NCBI RefSeq assembly: GCF_014197105.1
Contig: NZ_JACIEV010000007.1
Span: forward strand, 1 to 64,000
Source of the DNA: Sphingomonas jinjuensis
GTDB taxonomy: Bacteria; Pseudomonadota; Alphaproteobacteria; Sphingomonadales; Sphingomonadaceae
Direction: 5' to 3'
DNA length: 64,000 nt
Part shown: piece by piece, positions 8,711 to 17,986 of the stretch
Layout: every line of letters starts with the position of its first letter
Position numbering within the stretch: the stretch's first letter is position 1
The notes under the pieces: model-generated
What the model was told of the DNA's origin: nothing
The model's database searches: none
What the model saw: the letters and a program-made list of their open reading frames with translations, nothing else
Translations under genes and position numbers: made by a program

Positions 8711-9232
8711 TTACTGCTTCATCCGCGGCACGCCCAGGAAGTCGCGCTTGCCGAGCTTCATGCCCTGCGCGCGCAGGATCGCATAGGCGGTCGTCGCGTG
8801 GAAATAGAAGTTGGGCTGCGAGAAGGAGAGGAGGAAGTTCGCGCCGGTGAAGGGCATGTGCATCTCGCCGAACGCGAATTGCGTGTCGCTGTCGAGCAGC
8901 GCGTCAACGGTCTCGCGATCGAGCGCCGTCAGTTCCGCGATCGCGCGTTGGAGCAGGCCGCGCAGCCCCGCGAGATCGGTCGGCCAGGCGCCCATGTCGG
9001 GCGAGAAGCTGCCGGCGCGGGCCCCCTCGATCCCGCCGATCGAATGGACGGCGCAGGATTTCACCTGATAGCCGAGCGGCAGCATGTCGGGGGCTAGCTT
9101 GGCGTCGATCAGCTCGGCCTCGCTGACCCCGCGTTCGGCGCAGAAGGCCGCCGCCTTGTCGAGGATACGATCGAGCGCCTGCAGGATCTGCAGGTTGGAC
9201 GGGACCACGGCTTCGTAGAGCGAGAAGGACAT
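8711..9232 (-). CDS. DUF1993 domain protein
   Basis: The 173-residue product matches the DUF1993 family by length and by characteristic segments such as SLYEAVVPSNLQIL at the N-terminus, LIDAKLAPDMLPLGYQ, and NFYFHATTAYAILRAQG near the C-terminus. The family has a four-helix-bundle character related to DinB-like proteins, but its biochemical role is not established. The start at 9232 has an AGGAG ribosome binding site 6 bp upstream. Longer in-frame extensions are not protein-like. It is divergent from the GH3 gene. Confidence 0.85.
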   Translation of the reverse strand: MSFSLYEAVVPSNLQILQALDRILDKAAAFCAERGVSEAELIDAKLAPDMLPLGYQVKSCAVHSIGGIEGARAGSFSPDMGAWPTDLAGLRGLLQRAIAELTALDRETVDALLDSDTQFAFGEMHMPFTGANFLLSFSQPNFYFHATTAYAILRAQGMKLGKRDFLGVPRMKQ

Positions 9233-9371
9233 CGGCGGCTCCTGTGCGGACGCATCGGGTATGCCGGTTGGGCATGGCGTTGAAAAGCGGCTTGTCCGGC
9301 GCCGATTGACGAGGGCTGAGCGTTCCTGTCGATGGTGCGCATCGCCGATGCGGCGGCACGGGAGAGGGACG

Positions 9372-11603
9372 ATGATCGACCGGCGTTCGATGTTGCTGGG
9401 CACCGCGTCGGCGCTGGCGTGGCCGCTGCTGGCGGCGGCGGCGCGCGACCGGGTCGAGGCGCTGATCGCGCGGATGACGATCGAGGAGAAGGCGGGGCAG
9501 CTGTCGTGCTTTTCCGACACGATCCGCCCGCTTGGCCGCACGACCAACCCCGGCGAGGCGGCGCGCGATGCCGCCGCGATGCTGGCGGCGGTGGCGGCGG
9601 GACAGGTGGGCATGCTGTTCAACGGCCATGGCGTGGCCGGCGCGCGGCGGGCGCAGCAGGCGGCGTTGCGCAGCCGGCTTAGCATCCCCCTGGTCTTCGC
9701 CGCCGACGTGATTCACGGCTATGAGACGATCTTCCCCATTCCGCTCGGCGAGGCAGCGGCGTTCGATCCCGATCTGTCGCAGCGGATCGCGCGGGCGGTG
9801 GCGCGCGAGGCGAGCGCTGGCGGGCTGCACTGGACCTTCGCGCCGATGGTCGACGTGGCGCGCGACCAGCGCTGGGGCCGGGTCGCGGAAGGGGCGGGCG
9901 AGGACGTGTATCTCGGCTGCCGACTCGCCGAGGCGCGGGTGCGCGGCTTTCAGGGCGACGACCTGGCGGCAGTGGATGCCTTGTGCGCCACGCCGAAGCA
10001 TTTCGCGGGCTATGGCGCGGTGACCGGGGGGATGGAATATGCCGCGGTCGACGTGTCGCCGGCGACGCTGAAGGCGATCCACCTGCCGCCGTTCGCTGCC
10101 GCCTTCGCGGCCGGGGCGGGGGCGGTGATGGCGAGCTTCACCGATGTCGACGGTGTCCCGGCCACCGCCAACCGGCCGCTGCTGACCGGCATCCTGCGCG
10201 ACGAGATGGGCTTCGCGGGGCCGTGCGTGTCGGACTATGCCGCCGACCGCGAACTGATCGCGCATGGCGCGGCGGTAGACGAGGCGGATGCGGCGCGGCG
10301 CGCGATCCTGGCCGGGACCGACATCAGCATGCAGAGCGGGCTGTATAACGCGCATCTGCCGGCACTGGTCGCCGCCGGACGCGTGCCGATGGCGCGCGTC
10401 GACGAGGCGGTGCGGCGCGTGCTGACGCTGAAGACGCGGCTGGGGCTGTTCGAGCGGCCGTTCCGATCGCTCGACGCCGCGGCGGAGCGGGCACGGGTGG
10501 GGACGGCGGCGACGCGGGCGCTGGCGCGCGAGGCGGCGACGCGGGCGGTGGTGTTGCTACGCAACGAGGGCGACCTGCTGCCGCTGCCGGCGACGCTGCG
10601 GCGGATCGCGCTGATCGGCCCGTGCGGGGCGGGGGCGGAGCAGCTCGACGGGCCGTGGAGCTATGCCGGCTATCGGCGGACGGGGATCGATCTGGCGAGC
10701 GCGCTGCGTGACCGGCTGCCGCGATCGGCGACGCTGACGGTCGAGCCGGGCAGCGGGATCGACGCGGCGATCGACGGCGGGATCGACCGTGCGGTGGCGG
10801 CGGCGCGGGGGGCCGAGGTAGTGCTGCTGGCGATCGGCGAGGGCGCCGACATGTCGGGCGAGGCGAACAGCCGCGCGTCGATCGCGGTGCCGCCGGCGCA
10901 ACAGGCGCTGGCCGAGGCGGTCGCGGCCACGGGCGTGCCGGTCGTCGTCCTGCTGCGCCATGGCCGCGCGCTGGCGCTGGAGGGCGCGGTGGCGGACGCG
11001 CGTGCGATCCTGGCGACCTGGTTCCTGGGTTGCGAGACGGGGCCTGCGCTGGTCGACATCCTGTTCGGCGAGGTGGAGCCGACCGGGCGCCTGCCGGTCA
11101 GCTTTCCCTTCGTCACCGGGCAGCAGCCCTGGTCGTACGATCGCCTGCCGACCGGGCGCCCGCCGCCGCCCGAGCCGCAGCCGCAGGGCGGCACCGGGCG
11201 CTGGCGCGATGCCCCCGATGCCGCGCGCTACGCCTTTGGCCATGGACTGGGCTATACCCGTTTCGCGATCGACGACCTGCGCTTGCCGCCGGTGCTGGGC
11301 GAGGGCAGCCAGGTAACGGCGCGGGTGCGCAACATCGGCGCGCGGCGGGGCACGCACGTCGTCCAGCTCTATGTCCGCCAGCGTGTCGCCAGCCGGGCGC
11401 AACCGGTGCGGCTGCTGAAGGGCTTCGCACGGATCACGCTCGATCCCAGCGAGACGGGCCGCGTCATCATCCCGCTCGGCCGCCGCGACCTGGCGCTGGT
11501 CGGGGCCGATGGAAGATTGGCGATCGAGCCCGGTATCGTCGACCTGTGGATCGCGGCGAGCGCGGCCGATCGTGGAAGTCAGGGGCTTACGACGCTGCTG
11601 TGA
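9372..11603 (+). CDS. Glycoside hydrolase family 3 (beta-glucosidase/xylosidase type)
   Basis: The 743-residue protein begins with a twin-arginine-like signal (IDRRSMLLGTASALAWPLL) and then a GH3 N-terminal TIM-barrel (about 35-330). This has the PKHFAGYG motif and the nucleophile Asp288 in CVSDYAA. The GH3 C-terminal alpha/beta sandwich (about 400-620) and a fibronectin-III-like domain (ARVRNIGARRGTHVVQLY, about 650-735) follow. GH3 enzymes remove terminal beta-linked glucose or related sugars by a retaining mechanism. I chose the start at 9372 because GGAGAGGG precedes it and it opens the signal peptide. A TonB receptor follows 148 bp downstream, suggesting a glycan-use locus. The exact sugar cannot be read from the sequence. 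Confidence 0.93.
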   Translation: MIDRRSMLLGTASALAWPLLAAAARDRVEALIARMTIEEKAGQLSCFSDTIRPLGRTTNPGEAARDAAAMLAAVAAGQVGMLFNGHGVAGARRAQQAALRSRLSIPLVFAADVIHGYETIFPIPLGEAAAFDPDLSQRIARAVAREASAGGLHWTFAPMVDVARDQRWGRVAEGAGEDVYLGCRLAEARVRGFQGDDLAAVDALCATPKHFAGYGAVTGGMEYAAVDVSPATLKAIHLPPFAAAFAAGAGAVMASFTDVDGVPATANRPLLTGILRDEMGFAGPCVSDYAADRELIAHGAAVDEADAARRAILAGTDISMQSGLYNAHLPALVAAGRVPMARVDEAVRRVLTLKTRLGLFERPFRSLDAAAERARVGTAATRALAREAATRAVVLLRNEGDLLPLPATLRRIALIGPCGAGAEQLDGPWSYAGYRRTGIDLASALRDRLPRSATLTVEPGSGIDAAIDGGIDRAVAAARGAEVVLLAIGEGADMSGEANSRASIAVPPAQQALAEAVAATGVPVVVLLRHGRALALEGAVADARAILATWFLGCETGPALVDILFGEVEPTGRLPVSFPFVTGQQPWSYDRLPTGRPPPPEPQPQGGTGRWRDAPDAARYAFGHGLGYTRFAIDDLRLPPVLGEGSQVTARVRNIGARRGTHVVQLYVRQRVASRAQPVRLLKGFARITLDPSETGRVIIPLGRRDLALVGADGRLAIEPGIVDLWIAASAADRGSQGLTTLL

Positions 11604-11688
11604 CGCCGGTGTGCCCCCGATGCAACAATCGGCGAATCTTTGCGCGGAGGATGGAAACGAGGGACCCTCAGCGACTAATGTGGGTTTC

Positions 11689-11703
11689 GTAAACGGTTTC
11701 ATT
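11689..11703. promoter_or_regulatory. Candidate LacI-type operator
   Basis: Upstream of the second TonB receptor the sequence GTAAACGGTTTCATT contains the symmetric core AAAC-G-GTTT. LacI-family operators controlling sugar-uptake receptors in this bacterial group are often AAACCGGTTT-like palindromes. The site is odd-length and short, so this is only a suggestion. Confidence 0.3.
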
Positions 11704-11754
11704 TGTGACGGAGCCGGCGCGAGACCGGCAATTCTGGGGAAGGATATTTCTGTG

Positions 11755-14406
11755 ATGACCCACCTGCATCTGACGCTGCGCGCCGCCCTGCTGGCGGGTA
11801 GCGCCTCATTCGCCTGCGTGCCTGCTTTCGCGCAGAGCACCGATCCGACGGTTGCGACCCAGGCCGGCACCGTGCCCGCCGGCGATACTGCCGCGGCGGC
11901 GCAGACCGCCGCCGAGCCGCGCGATCCGCCGGGTGCGCAGCCGCCCGCCAGCGACGGCGAGGGGATGCAGGACATCATCGTCACCGGCAACACGTCGGGT
12001 AAGCGTACGCTGTTCGACAGCTCGTCGAACGTGACGCTGGCGAGTTCGGCCGACATCGTCCGCAAGGCACCGCGCTCGACCGCCGAGACGCTGGAACTCG
12101 TCCCAGGCATCTTCGTCGAGGGCACCGCGGGTCCGATCTCGAACAACTATTCGGTGCGCGGCCTGCGCGGCGGCGCGCAGACGTTCATCACGCTGGAAGA
12201 GGACGGCATGCCGATCCTCTACGGCGGCGGCGGCGCCGATTTCTATTTCCAGAACGACATCACGATCGCGCGGATGGAAGCGGTGCAGGGCGGCACGTCT
12301 GGCGTGCTCGCGCCCAACGGCGCCGGTGCGACGATCAACTTCATTTCGCTGAAGCCGAGCTACGACAAGGCGACCGCCTCGGCCCGGTTCACCGGCACGA
12401 CCTATGGCGACTATCGCGCCGACGGCTATTTCTCGGCGCCGATCACCGACAGCATCGCGTGGAGCGTCGGCGGCTATGTCCAGTCGCAGAAGGGCGTGCG
12501 GCGGACGCCGTTCACCTTCTTCGGCTACAACATTAAGGCGATGGTCGAGAAGCGCTTCGACGACGGCGGCACGGTGCGGCTGACGTACAAGCGGATCGAC
12601 CAGAACAATCCCTATTATGCCGACATGCCGCTGCGCGCGAGCGCCAACGGCGACATCAGCAGCGTGCCGGGCCTCGACCTGCTGCGCGACGACGTGGGCG
12701 GAAGCTATTTCGGCCAGTTCCTCGTCCCCAACGCGTCGGCGACGGGCAATCCGGTGCGTCCGTTCCGCTCGAGCGAGGGCGTCGGCGTCAAGGCCAACAC
12801 CTATCGCATCGACATCGAGAAGCCGGTGTCGGACAGCTTCAGCCTGTTCGCGCATGTCCGCTATCTCGACGGCAGCTACGACTTCAACGGCATCTTCCCC
12901 GGCTCGGGCTCGGGCACGGCGGGGCTGACCTCGGCGGTCAATTACCTCAATCCGGCGGTGTCGCCGCTCGCGGGGCTGACGCCGCTGCGCAACGCGTCCT
13001 TCACATATTTCCAGGTCGCGCAGCTGCGCTTCCCGGGCGTCACGCAATATGGCCTGCGCGACATCCGCACCGGTGCGGTGACCGCCGCCAGCAACACCGC
13101 GGCGCTCAACGCGCTCAACGGCAACGGCCTGCTCCAGCAGACGGTGCTCAACCACCAGACGCTGTCGACCAAGGACTTCGGCAGCAACTTCGGCGCCAAG
13201 TGGGACAAGACCGGCGGCAATATCCAGAACTCGCTGACGGTCGGCGGCATGTATTACAATGTCCGTCGCCGCAACGACCAGTCGGCGACCGCTACCGTCG
13301 TCAACGACGTCGCCAACGACAGCCGGGTCTACGACATCGTCGCGCTGAACAATGCCGGCCAGGTGCTGGGCTCGCTGACCAACAACGGCCTGGTCAATTA
13401 CGGCAACTGGGGCCAGGGCCTGTTCCAGGACGAGGTCAATTCGATCGCCGGCTATTTCAACGACGAATTGCAGATCGGCGAGAACCTGCACCTCGACTTC
13501 GGTGCGCGCTACGAGCACCAGAGCGTTCGCGTCGACGTCGGCAATCAGGCGGCGATCGCCGATCCGGTCCAGGCGGGCACGCAGGGGCTGTACGACAACG
13601 TCGGTGCGTCGTTCAACGGCACCTACACCCGGGTGCGCGACTCGTATGACAAGCTCGCCTATACCGGCGGCATCAACTACACGCTGACGCCGCACGTCGC
13701 GCTCTATGCGCGCGGTGCCTATGGATTCCAGACCAATGGCGGCAACGGCGGCGGGCTGGGCGGCAAGCCGACGGGGCTGACGCTGTACGAGGGCGGTGCG
13801 CGCTTCCAATGGACCGGCTTCAACGCGTCGGTCATCGGCTTCCGCACCGAGATCAACGACCTGTCTTACCAGATCATCAACCCGGACAATCAGGCACAGC
13901 AGACCAATGCGGTCGCCGACAGCCGCACCAACGGCGTCCAGGTCGACGTCGACATCCGCCCGATCAGCTTCTTCAGCCTGAACGTGATCGGCGTGTACCA
14001 GGATCCGAAGCTGACCAACCTGACGTTCAGCGCGACCATCCCCGGCAGCTACGAGGGCAATGTGCCCGAGCGGACGCCGAAGAAGCTGTTGACCGTCACG
14101 CCGTCGTTCATCTTGCCGAGCGGGCTGGGCGAGATCTATGGCCGGTGGAAATATGTCGGCCAGATCTTCGCCGACGCGGGCAACGGTATCGCGCTGCCCG
14201 AATATAGCGTGTTCTCGATCGGCGCGAGCTTCAACCTGTCGGATCGGATCAACATCAACGCCAGCCTGGACAATCTGACCAACGCCAAGGGCTTCACCGA
14301 GGGCAACCCGCGGCAGGGGCAGACCCAGACGATCGTCAACGGCTATTTCTACGGCCGCGCGATCTATGGGCGCAACGCGATCATCAGCGCCACGATCAAG
14401 CTCTGA
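11755..14406 (+). CDS. TonB-dependent receptor, glycan-locus type
   Basis: The 883-residue receptor has a signal peptide ending at PAFAQ (about residue 27), a low-complexity linker, a TonB box DIIVTG at 73-78, a plug domain (about 85-200, with SVRGLRGGAQ) and a beta-barrel with typical YxRGAYGFQ and FRTEINDLSY strands. It has no N-terminal carboxypeptidase-like domain, unlike the receptor at 930. A GGGGAAGGA ribosome binding site lies about 10 bp upstream; an in-frame GTG at 11752 is an alternative start. Its place between a GH3 enzyme and another glycosidase-like gene suggests import of an oligosaccharide. Confidence 0.9.
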   Translation: MTHLHLTLRAALLAGSASFACVPAFAQSTDPTVATQAGTVPAGDTAAAAQTAAEPRDPPGAQPPASDGEGMQDIIVTGNTSGKRTLFDSSSNVTLASSADIVRKAPRSTAETLELVPGIFVEGTAGPISNNYSVRGLRGGAQTFITLEEDGMPILYGGGGADFYFQNDITIARMEAVQGGTSGVLAPNGAGATINFISLKPSYDKATASARFTGTTYGDYRADGYFSAPITDSIAWSVGGYVQSQKGVRRTPFTFFGYNIKAMVEKRFDDGGTVRLTYKRIDQNNPYYADMPLRASANGDISSVPGLDLLRDDVGGSYFGQFLVPNASATGNPVRPFRSSEGVGVKANTYRIDIEKPVSDSFSLFAHVRYLDGSYDFNGIFPGSGSGTAGLTSAVNYLNPAVSPLAGLTPLRNASFTYFQVAQLRFPGVTQYGLRDIRTGAVTAASNTAALNALNGNGLLQQTVLNHQTLSTKDFGSNFGAKWDKTGGNIQNSLTVGGMYYNVRRRNDQSATATVVNDVANDSRVYDIVALNNAGQVLGSLTNNGLVNYGNWGQGLFQDEVNSIAGYFNDELQIGENLHLDFGARYEHQSVRVDVGNQAAIADPVQAGTQGLYDNVGASFNGTYTRVRDSYDKLAYTGGINYTLTPHVALYARGAYGFQTNGGNGGGLGGKPTGLTLYEGGARFQWTGFNASVIGFRTEINDLSYQIINPDNQAQQTNAVADSRTNGVQVDVDIRPISFFSLNVIGVYQDPKLTNLTFSATIPGSYEGNVPERTPKKLLTVTPSFILPSGLGEIYGRWKYVGQIFADAGNGIALPEYSVFSIGASFNLSDRININASLDNLTNAKGFTEGNPRQGQTQTIVNGYFYGRAIYGRNAIISATIKL

Positions 14407-14417
14407 CCTGGCCGGGT

Positions 14418-14439
14418 CGGCGGGCGCTCGCGTCCGCCG
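14418..14439 (+). terminator. Possible hairpin terminator or attenuator
   Basis: CGGCGGGCGC and GCGTCCGCCG form a 10-bp stem with one G-U pair and a 2-base spacer, so a slightly shorter stem with a wider loop is likely. It sits just after the TonB receptor stop. A modest T-rich stretch (TGTTCTATT) follows a few bases later. It may reduce read-through into the downstream glycosidase gene. Confidence 0.4.
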
Positions 14440-14462
14440 GCCGGCTGTTCTATTGATCGGCG

Positions 14463-16514
14463 ATGACCCCGATGCTTCGATCCGCCGTCTTCGCCGCCGC
14501 CGCCCTGTTGCCCGCGGCGCTGCTAGCCCAGTCGCAGAAGTCTGCCGATGTCGGGCCGCCGCGGCGCGAAGGACTGAACCTCAACAGCTTCACCCAAGCC
14601 GGGCCGGTCGCGGCGCATGTCCTGCTGCGCTCGGGCGACGATCCACGGCTGATCGTTGCTTTTCCAGCGGGCAACAGCGGTGTCGGACTATGGTTCGACA
14701 AGGTGGCGACCCCGGCGGAATGGACGCTCGCCGCCTCTCCAAAGCCGCTGTCGACCACCGACGCGCGGGGCCGGGCGCTCCACGGCGTGGTCTTTCCCGC
14801 AACGATCAAGGCCAAGCGGCTGACGGTGAAGCGCGCGCTGCTGACCAGCATCCGCGTGATCCGCGACTATCAGGCACTCGGCACCGCGCCCGCCGGGATC
14901 GAGGCGCCGGTGCGCACGACCGCGCGCGAGCTGACGTGGTCGCGCGACCGGCTCGACGGGGCGGCGGGCTATCGCCTGTCGCTGCGCGTCGATCGCGGGA
15001 CGCTCGACGGTACGACACTGACCGCGGGCCCCGACGGGACGATCGCGGTGACGGTGACGGCGCTGACGGGCGAGGAGCCGCTGACGCCGTTCGCGCCGGG
15101 GACGCTGCTCAACGCCGATGCCGCCGCCAATCCGCAAGCGCGCGATGCGCTTCGTTTCCTGAGCTATCACGAGAAGTTCCTGGCGGGATCGTGGCGGTTC
15201 CTGACCTATTTCGGGCGCGATACACTGATGTCGGTGCGGCTGCTGATGCCGGCGCTGCAACCGGCGGCGGTCGAGACCGGGCTGCGATCGGTGCTCGAGC
15301 GGCTCGCACCCGACGGCAATGTCGCGCACGAAGAGGACATCGGCGAGTTCGCGGTGCTCGACCATCGCCGCGATGGCGAGGGGCTCTCGGCCAAGCCGAT
15401 CTACGATTACAAGATGGTCGACAGCCCGTTCCTGCTGGGGCCGGTCGCGCGCGCCTGGATGATCGAGGACCCGCGCGGGCGGGCGCGGGCGAAGGCGTTC
15501 CTCGGCGAGACGCACGGCGGGCAGCGGATGGGCGATGCGCTGATGGCGAACGTCCGCTTCGTCATCGGCCGCGCGACCCCGTTCGCGCGCGATCCGCAGT
15601 GGAACCGGCTGATCGCCTTGCGCGAGGGGATGGATGCCGGCGAGTGGCGCGACAGCAACGACGGGCTGGGCGGCGGGCGCTATCCCTATGACATCAATGC
15701 GGTGCTGGTGCCCGCGGCGCTCGAATCGATCGCCGAGATGGCGCGCGCCGGGCTGCTGACGCCCTATGCCAAGCCTGCCGACCGGGCGATGCTGGCCGAG
15801 GTCGGGGCGATGGCCGCGACCTGGTCGGCGAAGGCGCCGGGGCTGTTCGCGCAGACGGTGGCGCCGGCCGAGGCACGCGCCGCGATCACCCGCTATGCGG
15901 CGGCGATGGGCGTGCCGGCGGAGCCGGCGCTTCGCGCGGTGGCCATGGCGCCGGTCCGCTACGACGCGATCGCCCTCGACCGGCAGGGCAAGCCGGTGAG
16001 AATCGTCCATTCCGACGGCGGCTTCGCGATGCTGTTCGGCAGGCCGGACGCGACGACGCTCGACACCACCGCGACGACGATCGCGCAGCCCTATCCGGCA
16101 GGGCTGATGACCGGGATCGGCATGCTGGTCGCCAATCCCGTCTACGCCGATGCGGCGCTGCAGAAGCGGTTCGGCCCCAACGCCTATCACGGCGTCGTCG
16201 TGTGGTCGTGGCAGCAGGCGCTGGTTGCGGCGGGGATCGCGCGGCAGCTGGCGCGGCGCGACCTGCCGGCGGCGACTTGCCAGAAGCTGACGAGGACACA
16301 GGGCGAACTGTGGCGCGCGATCGATGCCGGGCGTAGCGTCGCCAATTCGGAACTGTGGTCGTGGCGCTATGCCGACGGCGGCTATCGCATCGCGCCGTTC
16401 GGGGCGAGTGGCGCCGATGCCGATGAATCGAACGCGGCGCAGCTGTGGAGCACCGTCTATCTCGCGGTGAAGCGCCCCACCGGCACCCCGGCCTGCGCCA
16501 CGCGCGCGCGATGA
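14463..16514 (+). CDS. Putative (alpha/alpha)6-barrel glycosidase, secreted
   Basis: The 683-residue protein has a signal peptide (about 1-22, ending LLAQS). Its central and C-terminal parts show the feel of six-hairpin glycosidases such as debranching or GH63/GH15-type enzymes: TYFGRDTLMSVRLLMPAL, HEEDIGEFAVLDH, YDYKMVDSPFLLG, EWRDSNDGLGGGRYPYD and WSWQQALVAAGIARQL, all rich in acidic and aromatic residues. The N-terminal third (about 25-220) looks like a beta-sandwich. I cannot assign a GH family. Its stop overlaps the halogenase ATG (ATGA), so both are co-translated. The context argues for action on the glycan handled by the preceding receptor. Confidence 0.7.
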   Translation: MTPMLRSAVFAAAALLPAALLAQSQKSADVGPPRREGLNLNSFTQAGPVAAHVLLRSGDDPRLIVAFPAGNSGVGLWFDKVATPAEWTLAASPKPLSTTDARGRALHGVVFPATIKAKRLTVKRALLTSIRVIRDYQALGTAPAGIEAPVRTTARELTWSRDRLDGAAGYRLSLRVDRGTLDGTTLTAGPDGTIAVTVTALTGEEPLTPFAPGTLLNADAAANPQARDALRFLSYHEKFLAGSWRFLTYFGRDTLMSVRLLMPALQPAAVETGLRSVLERLAPDGNVAHEEDIGEFAVLDHRRDGEGLSAKPIYDYKMVDSPFLLGPVARAWMIEDPRGRARAKAFLGETHGGQRMGDALMANVRFVIGRATPFARDPQWNRLIALREGMDAGEWRDSNDGLGGGRYPYDINAVLVPAALESIAEMARAGLLTPYAKPADRAMLAEVGAMAATWSAKAPGLFAQTVAPAEARAAITRYAAAMGVPAEPALRAVAMAPVRYDAIALDRQGKPVRIVHSDGGFAMLFGRPDATTLDTTATTIAQPYPAGLMTGIGMLVANPVYADAALQKRFGPNAYHGVVVWSWQQALVAAGIARQLARRDLPAATCQKLTRTQGELWRAIDAGRSVANSELWSWRYADGGYRIAPFGASGADADESNAAQLWSTVYLAVKRPTGTPACATRAR

Positions 16515-17986
16515 CCGCGCCGATCCAGCGCGTCGTCATCCTGGGCGGCGGCACTGCCGGCTGGATGACCGCGGCGGCGCTGAGCAAGGCGCTGGCGCGG
16601 ACCGGCGCCACGATCACGCTGGTGGAATCGGAGGAGATCGGCACCGTCGGCGTCGGCGAGGCGACGATCCCGACGATCCACTGGTTCAATTCGCTGGTCG
16701 GGCTCGACGAGGCCAAATTCATGGCCGACACCGGCGCGACGTGGAAGCTCGGGATCGAATTCCGTGGGTGGCAGGGCGAGGGCAGCGCCTATTTCCACCC
16801 CTTCGGCACCTATGGCGCGCCGGGCGACGCGACGATGGCGCCGCAGCGGCTGACGCGGGCGTGGCTGGCGGGCGATGACGCGAGGATCGAGGATTATTCG
16901 CTGACGACGCAGATCGCGCGGCGGCGGGCGTTCGCGAAGCCGGTGGGCGATCTGCGCTCGCCGCTGTCGACGCTGGGTTATGCCTTTCACTTCGACGCGA
17001 TGCGCTATGCCGCGCACCTGCGCTCGCTGGCCGAGGGGCGCGGCGTCGTCCGGCACGAGGGCAAGGTGGCGCGGGTCGAGCGCGATGGCGAGAGCGGCCA
17101 TGTCACTGCGCTGGTGATGGAGCGTGGCGAGACGGTTCCGGGCGAGCTGTTCGTCGATTGCTCGGGGCTGCGCGGGCTGCTGATCGAGCAGGAGATGCAG
17201 GCGGGATACGACGACTGGTCGCACTGGCTGCCGTGCGACGGCGCCTGGGCGGCACCCTCCGCGCCAGAGGACGCGCCGACCCCCTATACTCAGGCGACGG
17301 CGCGCGAGGCGGGGTGGCAGTGGCGGATCCCGCTCCAGCACCGCGTCGGCAACGGCTATGTCTTCTCCAGCCGCTTCCAGTCGCCCGAGGCAGCGCGCGA
17401 CCTGCTGGTGAAGGCGATGGCCTCACCGCCGCTCGCCGAGCCCAGGCTGATCCGCTTTAAGCCGGGGCGGCGGCGTCGCGCCTGGGTGGGGAACGTCGTC
17501 GCAATCGGCCTGTCGAGCGGCTTCATCGAGCCGCTCGAATCGACAAGCATCCACCTGATCCAGACCGGCATCGGCAAGCTGTTGTCGCTGTTCCCCCGCG
17601 CCGACGTCGATCCGATGCTGGCCGAACAGTATAACCGGCTGTCGGTGCGCGAGATCGAGGAGGTCCGCGACTTTGTCATCCTCCACTATCACCTGACGTC
17701 GGGGCGGACGGAGTCGCTGTGGCGGCATTGCCAGATGATGCCAATCCCGGAGACGCTGGCGTACAAGGTCGAGCAGTTCCGCCGATCGGCGCGGCTGATG
17801 CTGACGCCCGACGAGCTGTTCCGCGACGCCAGCTGGTTCGCGGTGATGCACGGGCAGGGGGTACGGGCGACGGACTATACCCCGCTGCTCGACACGATGA
17901 GCGATGCCGACAACCGCCAGCAACTTGGCCAGGTGCGGCGGATGATCGCGGAGGCGGCGGCGCGCGTGCCGTCGCTGGCGCGCTAG
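16511..17986 (+). CDS. Flavin-dependent tryptophan-halogenase family protein
   Basis: The 491-residue protein shows every diagnostic feature of flavin-dependent halogenases: the FAD-binding GGGTAGWMTAAAL near residue 12, the catalytic lysine in TWKLGIEF (Lys79, the number it has in PrnA), the WxWxIP motif at 269-274 (WQWRIP) and the EPLEST segment carrying the catalytic glutamate. The family uses FADH2, oxygen and halide to make hypohalous acid that halogenates aromatic substrates. Its ATG overlaps the stop of the glycosidase gene, and its own stop shares the palindrome CTAG with the convergent DUF6445 gene. Relatives near TonB receptors in this group have unknown or only in vitro substrates. 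A flavin reductase is not seen nearby. Confidence 0.9.
   Translation: MTAPIQRVVILGGGTAGWMTAAALSKALARTGATITLVESEEIGTVGVGEATIPTIHWFNSLVGLDEAKFMADTGATWKLGIEFRGWQGEGSAYFHPFGTYGAPGDATMAPQRLTRAWLAGDDARIEDYSLTTQIARRRAFAKPVGDLRSPLSTLGYAFHFDAMRYAAHLRSLAEGRGVVRHEGKVARVERDGESGHVTALVMERGETVPGELFVDCSGLRGLLIEQEMQAGYDDWSHWLPCDGAWAAPSAPEDAPTPYTQATAREAGWQWRIPLQHRVGNGYVFSSRFQSPEAARDLLVKAMASPPLAEPRLIRFKPGRRRRAWVGNVVAIGLSSGFIEPLESTSIHLIQTGIGKLLSLFPRADVDPMLAEQYNRLSVREIEEVRDFVILHYHLTSGRTESLWRHCQMMPIPETLAYKVEQFRRSARLMLTPDELFRDASWFAVMHGQGVRATDYTPLLDTMSDADNRQQLGQVRRMIAEAAARVPSLAR

Noticed and set aside
11806-13809. A 667-codon minus-strand frame opposite the second TonB receptor
   Set aside because: Same mirror-frame pattern; no domain, no ribosome binding site and full overlap with the receptor.
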